Source: Pseudevernia furfuracea
Taxonomy: Eukaryota; Ascomycota; Lecanoromycetes; Lecanorales; Parmeliaceae
Direction: 5' to 3'
DNA length: 64,000 nt
Assembly (NCBI GenBank): GCA_022315425.1
Contig: JAIUPT010000020.1
Location: forward strand, 434,001-498,000
Shown here: in pieces, positions 44,501-55,900 of the stretch
How the letters are laid out: every line of letters starts with the position of its first letter
Position numbering within the stretch: the stretch's first letter is position 1
Position numbers and translations under genes: made by a program
Notes under the pieces: model-generated
What the model saw: the letters and a program-made list of their open reading frames with translations, nothing else
Database searches by the model: none
What the model was told of the DNA's origin: nothing

Positions 44501-46904
44501 CCGGAAAGACATCGCGGATAAGAGCGATATTCGAAAGGGAATACATTTCGAGATGAGCAGAGAGGCCAACACCGTTGACAAGAACGATGCACCATCCGCC
44601 TATCATCAATTCCAGATCAAACCTAGAGCCAACCTGACTTTCCAGTTCCCCCAACTCCTTGATTACCAGTCAGATATTGCGCCTCTGAACGACTTGAAGG
44701 GGATGGTGGACCTTGACCGGGTGGTTGTGGTTACCGGGTTCTCGGAGCTTGGACCGTGGGGGAACGCGAGAACGAGATGGGAGATGGAGGCATTTGGGAA
44801 GTTCTCGCTCGAAGGCTGCATCGAGCTAGCTTGGATCATGGGCCTAATCAAGCATCATAATGGCCCTATCAAAGGAATGCAAGGAACCTACACCGGCTGG
44901 GTCGATGTCAAATCTGGAGAACCGATCCACGACGGAGACGTCAAATCCAAGTATGAGAAGCATATTCTCAACCACACCGGGATACGATTAGTCGAGCCAG
45001 ACCTAATTGGCCCTGGGAGGGAAAACAGACTTATGCATGAGGTAGTGACCCAGGAAAACCTTGCACCATTCGAAGCATCGAAGGACACTGCCAACGACCT
45101 CAAGAAGCAGCACGGAGACAAAGTACAAATCACTCCTATTCCAGGCACAGAGGAATTTTTGGTCCACCTAAGGGCTGGAGCTATAATCAGATTGCCAAAA
45201 GCCGTCAGTTACGAGCACTTTGTAGCAGCACAGATACCTCGAGGATGGGATGCTCGGAAATATGGGATTCCAGAGGACATAATCGATCAGGTGGACAAAG
45301 CAACGCTGTTCACATTGGTTTGCACGACCGAGGCGCTTATGGCTGCCGGCATCGTCGACCCCTACGAACTGTATCGTTACGTTCATGTGGCAGAAGTTGG
45401 CAATTGTATCGGATCTGGCTTCGGCGGTGCAGAGTCTTTGAGAGCCATGTACAAAGGCCGAATGTTAGAGAAGCCAGTGCAGAATGACATCATGCAGGAG
45501 ACCTTCATCAATACGATCAGTGCTTGGGTGAACATGCTTTTGATGTCCTCCGCTGGGCCTAACCGGACCCCAGTCGGGGCCTGCGCCACTGCGGTTGAGT
45601 CGCTCGATGTCGGTTATGATACTATTGTCAGCGGGAAGGCCCGAGTATGTCTCGTCGGAGCATGCGACGTACTCGCGGAGGACACCGCACAGGAGTTCAG
45701 AAATATGAAAGCAGTCATTCGCGAGAAAGAAGAAGGCGCGCGGGGTAGGGTGCCGAAGGAAATGTCACGGCCAACAACTACAAGCCGCGACGGCTTCGTT
45801 GAATCCGAGGGTGCTGGTGTTCAGGTGATTACCAGCGCCAAACTAGCGCTCGAGATGGGCTTGCCAATATGGGGCATTGTGGCGCTTACTGCCACAGCAT
45901 CAGACAAGATAGGCCGCTCTGTCCCTGCACCGGGGCAGGGAATTCTGACCCTTTCCCGGGAGGATCCTACCACATACCCATCACCACTGCTGAACCTGAA
46001 ATATCGGCGAAAGCAGCTCCAGTACCAGCTAGACGACATCAATAGCCGACGTGAAGCAGCCATTCACTTTTGCAGAAAAGAACCTACCGCTTCAAGAAAT
46101 GACGACGACTTCGACGCGGCGAAGCTCCAGAGCGACCAGACAAGTCAAATCGACCGAATCGCCCACCACGAGCGCAGCGAAGCTCTCAACACCTGGGGCA
46201 ACGACTTCTGGAAGCGCGACCCCACCATCGCTCCCCTGCGCGGCGCTCTTGCCACCTGGGGCCTCACGGTCGACGACCTCGACGTCGCCTCCTTGCATGG
46301 AACCTCCACGCAAGCCAACGACCGAAACGAAGGCGACGTTGTCTGCAAGCAGCTCCGGCACCTCGGCCGCTCAAAGGGCAACGTTATCTTGGGCATCTGC
46401 CAGAAGTACCTCACGGGGCACCCCAAGGGCCCGGCGGGCGCATGGATGTTCAACGGCGCGCTGCAGGTGCTTGACACGGGGCTCGTGCCGGGCAACCGCA
46501 ACGCCGACAATGTGGACAAGACGCTCAAGCCCTACGACCTCATACACTACCCCGGCCGTGCCTCAATCCAGACGGAAGGTATCAAGGCCGTTTCGTTGAC
46601 GTCGTTCGGCTTCGGGCAGAAGAGCGCGCAGGTCGTGGCCGTGCATCCTCGGTATTTATTCGCTACAATAGAGAAGGGCGATTACGAGGCGTACCAGATG
46701 AGGGCGGGCGTGAGGCGGGAGAAGGCGTATCGGTATTCGCATCGGGCCATGGCGACCGAAAGCTTGTTCGTGGCGAAGGAGAAGCCGCCGTATAGGGAGG
46801 ATATGGAGAGTCAAGTTTATTTGTCTCCAAACGCAAGGGCTGTGTATGATGTCGACGGAGGATCGTTCAGATATCCTGATGATGGGAGCTCAGAGGGGGC
46901 TTGA
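41590..46904 (+). CDS. Fatty acid synthase alpha subunit, secondary-metabolism type, lacking the C-terminal phosphopantetheinyl transferase domain
   Basis: Exons 41590-41675, 41732-41758 (27 bp), 41829-42268 and 42340-46904; introns 56, 70 and 71 bp; 1705 residues. The splices rebuild the family N-terminus: LAHTLLIELLA|YQFASPVKW|IDTQDAIF. The ACP has KGKSVLQNE with the attachment Ser near 187. The ketoreductase has ITGTGAGSIG (near 640) and the YSESK catalytic pair. The ketosynthase has the active-site Cys near 1268 in GACATAVES, with His in SLHGTSTQAND and GHPKGPAGAW. The protein stops after SPNARAVYDVDGGSFRYPDD, where housekeeping alpha subunits continue into a phosphopantetheinyl transferase domain. 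That domain is missing, so the ACP must be activated by another enzyme. The third intron has a GC donor. It pairs with FAS beta at the left end of the window. Confidence 0.94.
42269..42339 (+). other. GC-AG intron in the FAS alpha gene
   Basis: The frame VKGKSVLQNE is restored only if 42269-42339 is removed, giving donor AAAG|GCAAGA and acceptor TCAAAG|GC. A branch-like CACTGAC lies near 42320. The 8-bp repeat AAAGGCAA occurs at both borders. Confidence 0.75.
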
Positions 46905-48723
46905 GCTTACTATTGGTGGTGGCGGTGGTGAATTCGAATTCGATCCGACATTGAAGGGACACTGAAGAGGACGGCAGCGAAAAGACCGAAGGTAGTACGG
47001 GATCTCCAGCCCTCCCGGCTTCGAGCCAATTTTTGATCCTACCAAGAACGCGTTTGGATCCGTGAAATGCTCGTTTAATCAGCCATCCATTACTCACACA
47101 TATATCGTAGCCATTGATAGATTCCCGGCGACTGCTGCTCCCTGCTTAAAGGACCACCCCGTTTTACAGACTTTCCCCGGGAGGAGGAGCGGTGGGGGGG
47201 TTTTCATGCTCAGTGCCGCTGCTTCAGGGCGCGGAGTCGCTATGTCGATGCGAAAGGTCTGGTGTTTTTAAACGACCTAATCAAAGGCTAGCATCAGTAT
47301 CTACATCCCGTCCCCACTCAAGGTAGATTACACAAACACGCCAAGGCAGTCGTCGACAATTGTCTATGAGCAGGGAAGGGGATCTTGCTCACTGCCTTGC
47401 GCTCCTCCTCCCCTCAAATTGCACCTCTACCCTTCCTCTTCCTCTACACTTTCTTTCTACCCCGTGCTCCCCCTCCTCCCCCTTCTCCCCCGCACGGCAT
47501 ACTTCCTCATCCTAGCGGAGCTTGTTGGGTTGGGTTGGGTCGGTTAAAAGGGGAAAGAGAGGAGGGAGGGGGTAGGGGTGTTCGAAGAAAGATGTGTTAT
47601 GGTGTTACGGCGTATATGGTGGGATGATAGCGATTATTTGGAGAAGAACGTCGAGGGGTTTAAATGATCGTCTTGATCGAGGATGGGTATTAGGTACCTA
47701 CCTTATTTTGTCAAAGAACGCCGTACCTGATTCAGGACTAACGCATTCACCTTACCGTATTCAGTAAGTCACGTAGATCGCCCGATACCAAAGTCCTGAA
47801 CATGCCAAGAAAAAGGGTCCAAATCGCCCCGCCTAAACAATGCGCTTAGAACCTTGAGGACCCTATCACGCTTACAAAGGACTCTAAACATTTGACATAT
47901 ACCCCCTCAAAAGAAAGAGGGTTCCTCACTGCGGGGTCATCTTCCGAAACTAGGGTTAGGGCTCTGCTAGCGCATTGTTCAGGACTTTGCGTGCAGACCT
48001 TCGTCGTCTTGATGTCATTCTCCCATACTGCACACGTCGGATGTACTCTGTCGCCGCCAAAATCCAACAAGTAGCACTCTTCCGCAAATCACCTAACAGT
48101 GGCGGAGGAGGGAAGATTTGCAGCCCAAGCACTGTTTGTCTTTGTGGAGATAATGGATTGCGCGTGCAATGCGTTGGCGCACTTTTGTATGTACATGAAG
48201 TGATTATTGCTAGCCGTAAGGTAAGGTAAGCTGTTGGATATGGATCATTGTCATAAATGACGCGAGGATCAAAGAAAGTCTTGGGGAAAAAACAAGAAAA
48301 AGAAAAGACAACAAAAAGCCGGACAGAAAATTGCCGGACTCGAACTCGGAAAGAGCAAAAGGAAAATCCACGAGGCAGGATGGGGCTCCCAATTCACGCT
48401 ATGCGTTTGTGAAGTCAGGACCTTTCTGCGTTCATGGCAAACCTAGAGCTTGGACTGGCTATTCAATGGGACTGGGCTGTGAGAGTAAAGCTCATGATAT
48501 ACTGCGTCGGACTATGTAACTCTCGGCCAATATTGCTCATGGAAGGAGAAGTTACTGAAATAAGCTTGACCACGCTTGTGAAGAATAGACATGTCATGCA
48601 CAGGAAGCAATATGACATCAACTCCCAATTCGAAGAGCCGATGAGACAGAAGTCAAAGAGAGGGTCAGAAGCAACACGCATTACTACGGCTATATTGTCC
48701 GCGGTGCTACTGTTGAGATCTGG
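46905..48723. other. Intergenic region after FAS alpha
   Basis: About 1.8 kb with pyrimidine-rich tracts (near 47395-47480). Short frames only, none with recognisable features. Confidence 0.4.
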
Positions 48724-49230
48724 ATGTTTGAACCTAGATTTCAAACCCTCGGTTCATCTTCCGGACCAAGTTCGAGCAACAAGTTTCCACTGAGCAACTC
48801 TATAGGGGAGATCCCAGGGCACGGGTCACAGTCGGAGGATTCGCCCTCCTCACCACTTATAATTCGTGCTCTCGGATTTCTGGATCTCTACAAAGAAGAC
48901 GACGTCGATAAATTCTGCAACTTCATTGACACTGTCATGCGCTGGGGTCAAGCGAGGCGGTACGAATGTCACGCTGTGAGAAGTTCGTGGCAACTGTCAC
49001 ATTTTGGTGGCAGCAAGCCTGAGCTGGACCGAGTCCAACCACCTTACTTAAACCATATCTCTCACCGTTTTTATCAATGGATCGCTTTACCCTTACTCAA
49101 GAAGAGTAGCGTCGTCTTTGCCGCAAGCGCAAGAGTGGACATCCGTGCCATCTTTCAAAACGCTCTCACAGGGCTGCATTACAGGACTGGTGAGATAAGT
49201 GCCTGTATAGAGGAAGATGGTAGCCGATAG
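48724..49230 (+). CDS. Hypothetical protein, uncertain
   Basis: 168 codons starting MFEPRFQTLGSSSG and ending GEISACIEEDGSR. The same frame is open for about 110 bp further upstream and there reads RGATVEIWMFEP, which looks protein-like, so this may be the last part of a gene with an earlier exon, or a gene remnant. It loosely recalls parts of fungal kinase-like (FunK1) proteins, but I cannot support that. It lies between FAS alpha and the second MFS gene. Confidence 0.25.
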   Translation: MFEPRFQTLGSSSGPSSSNKFPLSNSIGEIPGHGSQSEDSPSSPLIIRALGFLDLYKEDDVDKFCNFIDTVMRWGQARRYECHAVRSSWQLSHFGGSKPELDRVQPPYLNHISHRFYQWIALPLLKKSSVVFAASARVDIRAIFQNALTGLHYRTGEISACIEEDGSR

Positions 49231-49470
49231 ACCTATTCCGTGAAGACTGTCAAGCGGCAAAACCTTTTAGAATATCCCTCCCACTTTACAGCTTCCAAAA
49301 GACCTATAAGACAAAAGAAGATTCCTTGCTGAGACCTAATTCGGTTTTTAACCTCTCGGCCTGAAAAACGATGAATATATGCGTTTCAATATATTAGTTA
49401 CAATATATTAGTTACAATGATCGCTGATAACAAGATAGCCAAGGTTCGCCAGCGCCTGTGTGCTCCGATG

Positions 49471-51195
49471 CTATGCCTTGATGGTATCAAAATGACTCTT
49501 CTTCCTGATCTGCCGACCGAATTTGAATAAAACCCAGGGAATCGGCAGCATCGTCAATGACAAGAACCCGAGCAGACTGGTAGCCCACGCGACACCTAGT
49601 CTATCATACACTGATATAATCGAATTAGCAACTTCTCCTTTCACAAGGGCATTAAGAATACATAACTTACTTTGAACAGTGAAGAGAGGAAAGACAGCCC
49701 CTGCTATATACCTGACCAGACCATTGGCCGCTAACGCCGAGGCACCGTTCAGCGGCCCATACACGTCGACGAGATATAGAGCCGCTGAGGTGAAGACGCA
49801 AATGTTACCCCAGGCGAAAGGAACCGTTGCAAGCACTGGGCTGATCCAATGAACGTCCTGACGAGCGGTCCAAGCAAACCAAAACAGACCAACGGGTAAA
49901 CCAAAGCTACCCATCATAGCCGCATACAAACGATGCTCCGGTGCGACTGCGCCGCCTCTACCGTCTTTATGACTCTTGAGATATTCCTTGTGATACCGCA
50001 ACCTGTTGACTATGATGGCTGTTGGTACCCCTAGGCAGCATCCGAAGCCAATGCTCAGGAACGTCAAGCCGGAGAAGCCGCTGTCGAAATGGTAGATGCC
50101 CTCGAAGACGATGGGGAACGCATCGAAGAACCCAAAGAGAACAGAAAAGTTGAAGCCGACGTACAGGCTGAAGAAGAAGACTATAGGCTCTATGAAGATC
50201 ATGTTAATAGGTCGAAAGAGTGTGACTGTGATCAAAAATTTGACAGCTGCCAACCCTGACGGTCCCATTCTCGGCGGTGGAGGTATGCCCAACCGTTTCG
50301 CACGCTTTTGCAAGATTATTTTCTTGTATGTCTCCTTCATGCCAAGCGAGTATAGGTAGACTGGAACCAAGAGGAACAATATTGGCCACTGCGTCCACCT
50401 CCATCCTTTGTACTGCGCAGCAAATCCTCCCACGGCCGGGCCCATAGCAGGACCCAGGAAAGGCGCAAGCAAGAACGCGGATGTGCCAGCGGCGCGATAG
50501 ACTGGAGCCCAAATATCCACGAGAGTACCTGCACCGACGGCTAAGACTGGTGACCCGAAGAAACCGGCGAAGAATCGAGTAATCACCAAGGAAGCAAAGG
50601 TGTTCGAGAAGCCAGCACCCAAGGTAAATAGCGCCGCAATCGGCGCGGAAACAAGGTATACGACCCTCCGGCCAAGGGTCTCTGAGATAGGTGCAGCTAG
50701 AACGGGCCCGAAGGCAAGACCGAGCACATAGAGCGAGAGAGGCAACAGAGCCACCGTTGATGAGACGTTGAATCTTTTCTCGACCTCAGGATAGCCTGGT
50801 GTATATACTGAAGAACCGAAAGTGACAGCAAAGCCAAATAAGCCTGGGACTGTTGTGTGGTATATGCGCTGCCACAGGGGCCAGTTAAGTGGGTTTTCTG
50901 GATCATCGGGGCCGGTCCAATCTTTGACTGTCCTTTGAAGCACTTTTTCCTTGTTTGCCATTTCTGGCCCATCATCAAGGGAGGTCCCTAGACCTTTTTC
51001 CGCAAGATCGACAGCGCCGTCCGATTTTCCTTCGACCGCACTCGTTACTTCGTTATTGCTGGATAGCTTTCCCGCCTTCTCTTGAGACGAGTCACTGCTC
51101 GAATGATGTCGACATTTCTTGTTGAGTACAGTGTGTAAGTCCTCGTGGACGAGCGGACGAGATTTGAGGAAAGACATGGAGGAGAATAACGGCAT
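49471..51195 (-). CDS. MFS transporter, DHA1 type (paralogue of the one at 31326)
   Basis: Exons 51195-49671 and 49610-49471; the 60-bp intron 49611-49670 is in frame and free of stops, so a naive reading would keep it. Removing it gives VQ|MYDRLGVAWATSLLG, matching the paralogue and leaving 554 residues. The cytosolic N-terminus is about 90 residues longer than in the other transporter and ends DWTGPDDPENPLNWPLWQRIYH. Signature ETLGRR and about 12 hydrophobic segments. Alignment with the first transporter is strong throughout (ALLPLSLYVLG, FSLYVGFN, FGFFDAFPIVF), so they are paralogues. The last intron is shared in position and the others are absent here. Probable product export; substrate unknown. 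A second in-frame Met at residue 7 could also start it. Confidence 0.92.
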   Translation of the reverse strand: MPLFSSMSFLKSRPLVHEDLHTVLNKKCRHHSSSDSSQEKAGKLSSNNEVTSAVEGKSDGAVDLAEKGLGTSLDDGPEMANKEKVLQRTVKDWTGPDDPENPLNWPLWQRIYHTTVPGLFGFAVTFGSSVYTPGYPEVEKRFNVSSTVALLPLSLYVLGLAFGPVLAAPISETLGRRVVYLVSAPIAALFTLGAGFSNTFASLVITRFFAGFFGSPVLAVGAGTLVDIWAPVYRAAGTSAFLLAPFLGPAMGPAVGGFAAQYKGWRWTQWPILFLLVPVYLYSLGMKETYKKIILQKRAKRLGIPPPPRMGPSGLAAVKFLITVTLFRPINMIFIEPIVFFFSLYVGFNFSVLFGFFDAFPIVFEGIYHFDSGFSGLTFLSIGFGCCLGVPTAIIVNRLRYHKEYLKSHKDGRGGAVAPEHRLYAAMMGSFGLPVGLFWFAWTARQDVHWISPVLATVPFAWGNICVFTSAALYLVDVYGPLNGASALAANGLVRYIAGAVFPLFTVQSKLCILNALVKGEVANSIISVYDRLGVAWATSLLGFLSLTMLPIPWVLFKFGRQIRKKSHFDTIKA

Positions 51196-52950
51196 AAAGA
51201 ATTAATCACTGATTGATTCAACCCGCAGCATTGGATTAGAAAGCAAGCTCGCCATTGAGACGAATATTCGGATACCACTTGTTAATTCAAGCCGCAGTAC
51301 TCGATTAGAAAGCAAGTTCGCCAATGAGACGAAGTCACTACCGAATGGTATTCCCTTCTCGGATATTTTTGAGAAGCCATCATTCGGTACCTCGGTGACG
51401 ATAGTAATCAGAACCGAGGGAGAGTAGCGCGAGTACCTCGCATGACTTTAGCCGAGGTAAATGATTGAGCAACGTCGTGGTATACTATTTTATCCGGTTA
51501 CTTATTAATAAACCACAGCAACTCTTATTAAAGTACTGCTGCAAAGTCTGCAGCGGTCAAGTCCTTTGCACCCATAGTCGTAGTCATCCTATGCACGATA
51601 ATGAATCAGCTTCGGGTCTTACTGAGTATGCAAAACCCTTACTAACAGCACTTATTCCGAGTCAACGCATAGGGAGTCCAGTCAGTCACCGAATGCCTAA
51701 GAATCGGACGTAACATGTGACAGGGTTGATATTAGATTTCAAATGGAACCCTGTTCCGGACTCGACTTTGCTTTGCTCCTCGATTCTCCTACTACGATGA
51801 AGTTAGTCTGTCCACTTCTTCGAGTTCCAAGAGATGTGACAATGTTGATGTCATCAAGGAATGTTGGGTCAAGCACTGCCAAAAACAAACTCCAAGACTG
51901 CTTCTGTCATCTACTAGATCCCTCCGATAAGACCGCGTCAGCTCTTCCAACCTTACCAACGCAGCTGCTCCGACTTGGTCATCCCAGCCATGCAGTCAAA
52001 AGACCAGTGCGACAGAGAGTCTCGTTTCAAGACGAGCGAAGAGCTCAAAACGCTTGATAGTTCTTCCCCTACGAAGTATAATTATTCGCCATGAGGGGAC
52101 GAATTTGATAGTCATGATCTGCTGCTCACCGGGCAAGCCGTTGGAGGGGAGTAGGCTCATGTTCACTGTTACTCGCTGATTCATGCACGTTTGAGGGCTG
52201 CAAAGCGAACAATCGATGCGGCCAATTTTGTCGAATGATTAAGGTGTCTGCAATACAGCAAGTGCCAAAATCTTGCTTGTGACTGTTGGCTCGGGCGTCA
52301 GGGTTGTTGGCGCGCTCTGGTTCATCTACTTTATCTCAGCTGTTACTGTAGAGAAACGCCAGTAAACCGCCCTCGAGTAGAAAGCAGCCAAGGAGCGAAG
52401 CTTTTCTAAGCGTGGTTTTCATTTACCACCCTTGCTCCGATCTTAAATGGCAAACGGTGACATCTTAATGAAAGATTGATCAGTAATTAATCGTCGTGCT
52501 AGATTATGAAAATTTGAGACGAGTGAGTGACAGTGAAGAGTGGAAGTGGTGTCAAAGATGTGGTGTACACAACTTGCGAGGCTCGAATATTTTAAGGTCG
52601 CCGTTTGATCGACCCCGCCGAGCCCGCTACGAAACAGATTCCATACCTATTTTGTTAACGAGCCAAATTTTCAGCCTCATTCAAGCTATTGCTATCCCCC
52701 TTTGCATCATCATCACTCATAGGCAAATCGCCTGTCCTCTGAATTCACAAATGTCATTCAGAGTAGTGGATAATGGTTTGTGGGGAGTAGAGTAGTGCAA
52801 AGAAGGCAAAGAAGGTTGAAAGACCGAGCGACTCCGTCGCTTGCTCTTGCTCTTGCCCAGCAGCCGACCCTTCCTTCCCACCGTCATTGGCCTCTACTCT
52901 CAACCGTGCATAACAGAGGACCCCTTGATTAACGCTGAACGACTCTAATC
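51196..52950. other. Divergent intergenic region, probable right edge of the cluster
   Basis: About 1.75 kb between the second MFS gene and the Prp24 gene. Near 51366-51470 are several CGG/CCGAGG elements (TCGGTACCTCGG, ACCGAGGGAG). The frame at 51743-52057 has no family features. It holds both promoters. Confidence 0.45.
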
Positions 52951-55900
52951 ATGGACATCAATCTCCTGCTTTCTCCCCAAGAATCTCCACGCGCTACCCC
53001 CGCCCCGCCTGTTAAGCCTGCCTCCGTTAAGAAACCACGAAAGCCACGCACATCCAAAGTCAATCAGCCCTCACCTCTGGCCCACACCACTCTTCCCCCC
53101 TCTACCCTGCCGCATAGCGCTGTGGTGCAGGCGCAAAATGCTGCCCCGACCTCATCCGCCATGGGTCCTGCTGTCTTAGGAATGCATATGAGTGCTAGTA
53201 GCACATCCCCAGGCGATGCCGCCCGGACAAGCAGGCAGCCTTCAACCCCGGGAATGGACACATTAGCCGACCTGGCTTCGATGCAACATCATCAGCAAAC
53301 AGCACGGGCAAATGCTGGTGGCCTACGGAGTGCTGAGATCTACGAGCATCCGACATCGTCAGCAGCAATCCTGCCAGCTCTACAAGCAATGTCAAGACCC
53401 TCGGTCCCGAGCCAGCGAAGAGGAGGGTCTTATGACATGGCAATGACAGACCGTCCAGCTGAGACGCCTTCACCGCGAAGGTACTCAACGAAAGCTCTTT
53501 CGGAAACTGATCTCCAGACCGTCACGCAGCTGGTCGAGTACCTTGCCGCCAACCCATTTGCTTATGACTCTCACGTTCAACTCATCAAAATCTTGCATCA
53601 AGGCTTATTGAATCATTCCCATGTCCAACCACCGGCATCCTATGACCTACTTCAAGATCTACAAAGCGCAAGAGAAACCATGAGCTCCAGATTTGCCCTG
53701 GGAGAGGACCTGTGGGCGGACTGGATACAAGACCAAATACTGCTTGCGAGCTCACTCGAAGATAGAATCTCGGTCATGGAGTTGTGCCTGAAAGGTGTGG
53801 AAGAAGAGCCTGGCAGCACGAAATTATGGCTGGCATATGGTCAATGGATGATATCACTGTACAAACAAGCACACCCCCACGACCAGAGAGTCTCTGGTAT
53901 GGTGACGATCCCGGCACGGCAGGTATTGTCTGAGGAAGATGGGATGGTGGCAAGGGAAGTCTTCAGCTGGCCGCAAGTGATGGAGGTCTGGAAGCGTGCT
54001 GAACAAGAAACGAGGTGGCGGATCAATGATAGTCACCTCATCTGGGATATTTGGACGGAGTTGTTGATGCTAGAGCTCGCGTCGTCTCCTCTGCAGGAGG
54101 CGATCAACGATACCCAGTATCACTTTATCAATCGCCTTCAAACGCCTCACGCAACGTGGGATCAAACGTTCCAAGCCTATTCGAATTTTGTCTCAAGATA
54201 CGATAATGCACAGTACGAAGTCACAATGGTCACAGCAAATAGGCTGGGATTGGATGCCAAACAAACGTTCAGTATGCGCGAAATCCGGGAATTTGAGATC
54301 ATGCGCGCGAGCGAGAAGAACGACAAAGACGCCGAATTGAAGGAATACAATGACTACATCGACTGGGAGCTCTCCCAAAGTCGGAAGAAACACAGCTTCA
54401 AGTTCGAACTTGCAAATGCTCTTTACCAAAGGGCTACCCTTCGGTTTCCTTCTAACTCTGAATTATGGGAGGGTTATGCTATGTTCCTGGTGGAAGAAAT
54501 CATGACTCACCGTCGTCGAGATATTTCAGCACTCCCAGTCCTAGACAAGGCAACCCGTCATTGTCCTTGGTCAGGAACTCTATGGTCACAGTTCCTCTTA
54601 TCAGCAGAAACCAGAAACCTTCCATTCCCTGATATTGGAGATATCAAGCACAAAGCTACCAGTACTGGCCTGCTTGATGCTGGAGGCTTAGAGGAGGTAC
54701 TCAAAGTCAGCACCGCGTGGTGCGGCTTTCTCAGACGGCGAGCTTTCCATCAAGACTCTACAGACGAAGATATGGATGTGGCAGAGGTCGGTATTCGTTC
54801 TGCAATTGAGGACATGGACAACATGGGCCGCACGAAGTATGGCACTGAGTATCAAGGCGATCCAGAATACCGCTTAGAAAAGATCTATATAAGGTATCTG
54901 ACTCAGAGTCGCAACTGGGAAGGCGCTAGGGAGTCTTGGAAGAAGTTGATTTCAAAGAAAGGCGATAGCTACGAATTTTGGCTTCGTTTCTATCTATGGG
55001 AGATGAACACTTGGAGCAAGCTGGTTTACATTGAGACTGATCCTAACGGTGGTGGACGGCCCTTCAAGCCTACCGAGGCCACGAAGGTACTGCAACAAGC
55101 CCTGAGGCGACCAAATCTAGATTGGCCGGAAAAGATCATTGAGACTTTGCAACATCATTGTGAAGACAATGAGGATGCTGAGGAACTTCAGTCTTCAGTC
55201 GCGCAAGTCTTCAAAGCTAGAAGAGCTGTGCAGAAGAGGAGGGAGAAGGAGGCCTACGTGGCTTATGAGAAGGCAAAAGCAGAAGCGTTTCAGCAACACG
55301 AGCAGGCCCAGCAAGACCTGGCAAGCTTTCAAGATGGCAGCCAAATTCCCAGCAAGCGGAAACGGGAGGATGCGGATGAGGCAGGGTTCAGCAAGAAGAG
55401 TCGACCAGATGTGGTCGAGTCAACAGAACCGCAGGTAGAAGAGCAGCATCTTGCGGCTCCTCCGATACTCAAACGTGATCGTGAAAATACCACCGTAGTG
55501 GTGAAGAACTTACCTCCCGAGACGACTGAGACAAGGCTGCGTCAGTACTTCAGAGATGTGAGTCCCTTTCCCTTGCCATCCATTTTCTACGCGCTGATTA
55601 TCTAACAGTGCGGCACAATAAACAGCCTGAAGCTCATGCCAGAGGTTGATGGTCGATCGGCAACAGCGTCCATCGAATTCGATTCGAAAGAAGATGTTCT
55701 AGCCGCCCAAACTAAGGACATGAAGATACTTGACGATAGGCCAATCGAAGTCCAGATTGTCTCAGGATCGACACTGTACGTTTGCAATTTTCCTCCTGTT
55801 GCTGATGAGGCTTGGATACGAAAGAAGTTTCAAAGGGTGAGATGCCTTTCTTAGAACAGATTTCACAGTGGCTGACCAGTTTGCAGTATGGAGAAATTGT

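Noticed and set aside
47952..47966. TAGGGTTAGGG, telomere-like
   Set aside because: Less than two full repeats, followed by ordinary sequence; chance.
51743..52057. 104-codon frame in the region right of the second MFS gene
   Set aside because: No domain and composition not distinct from flanks.
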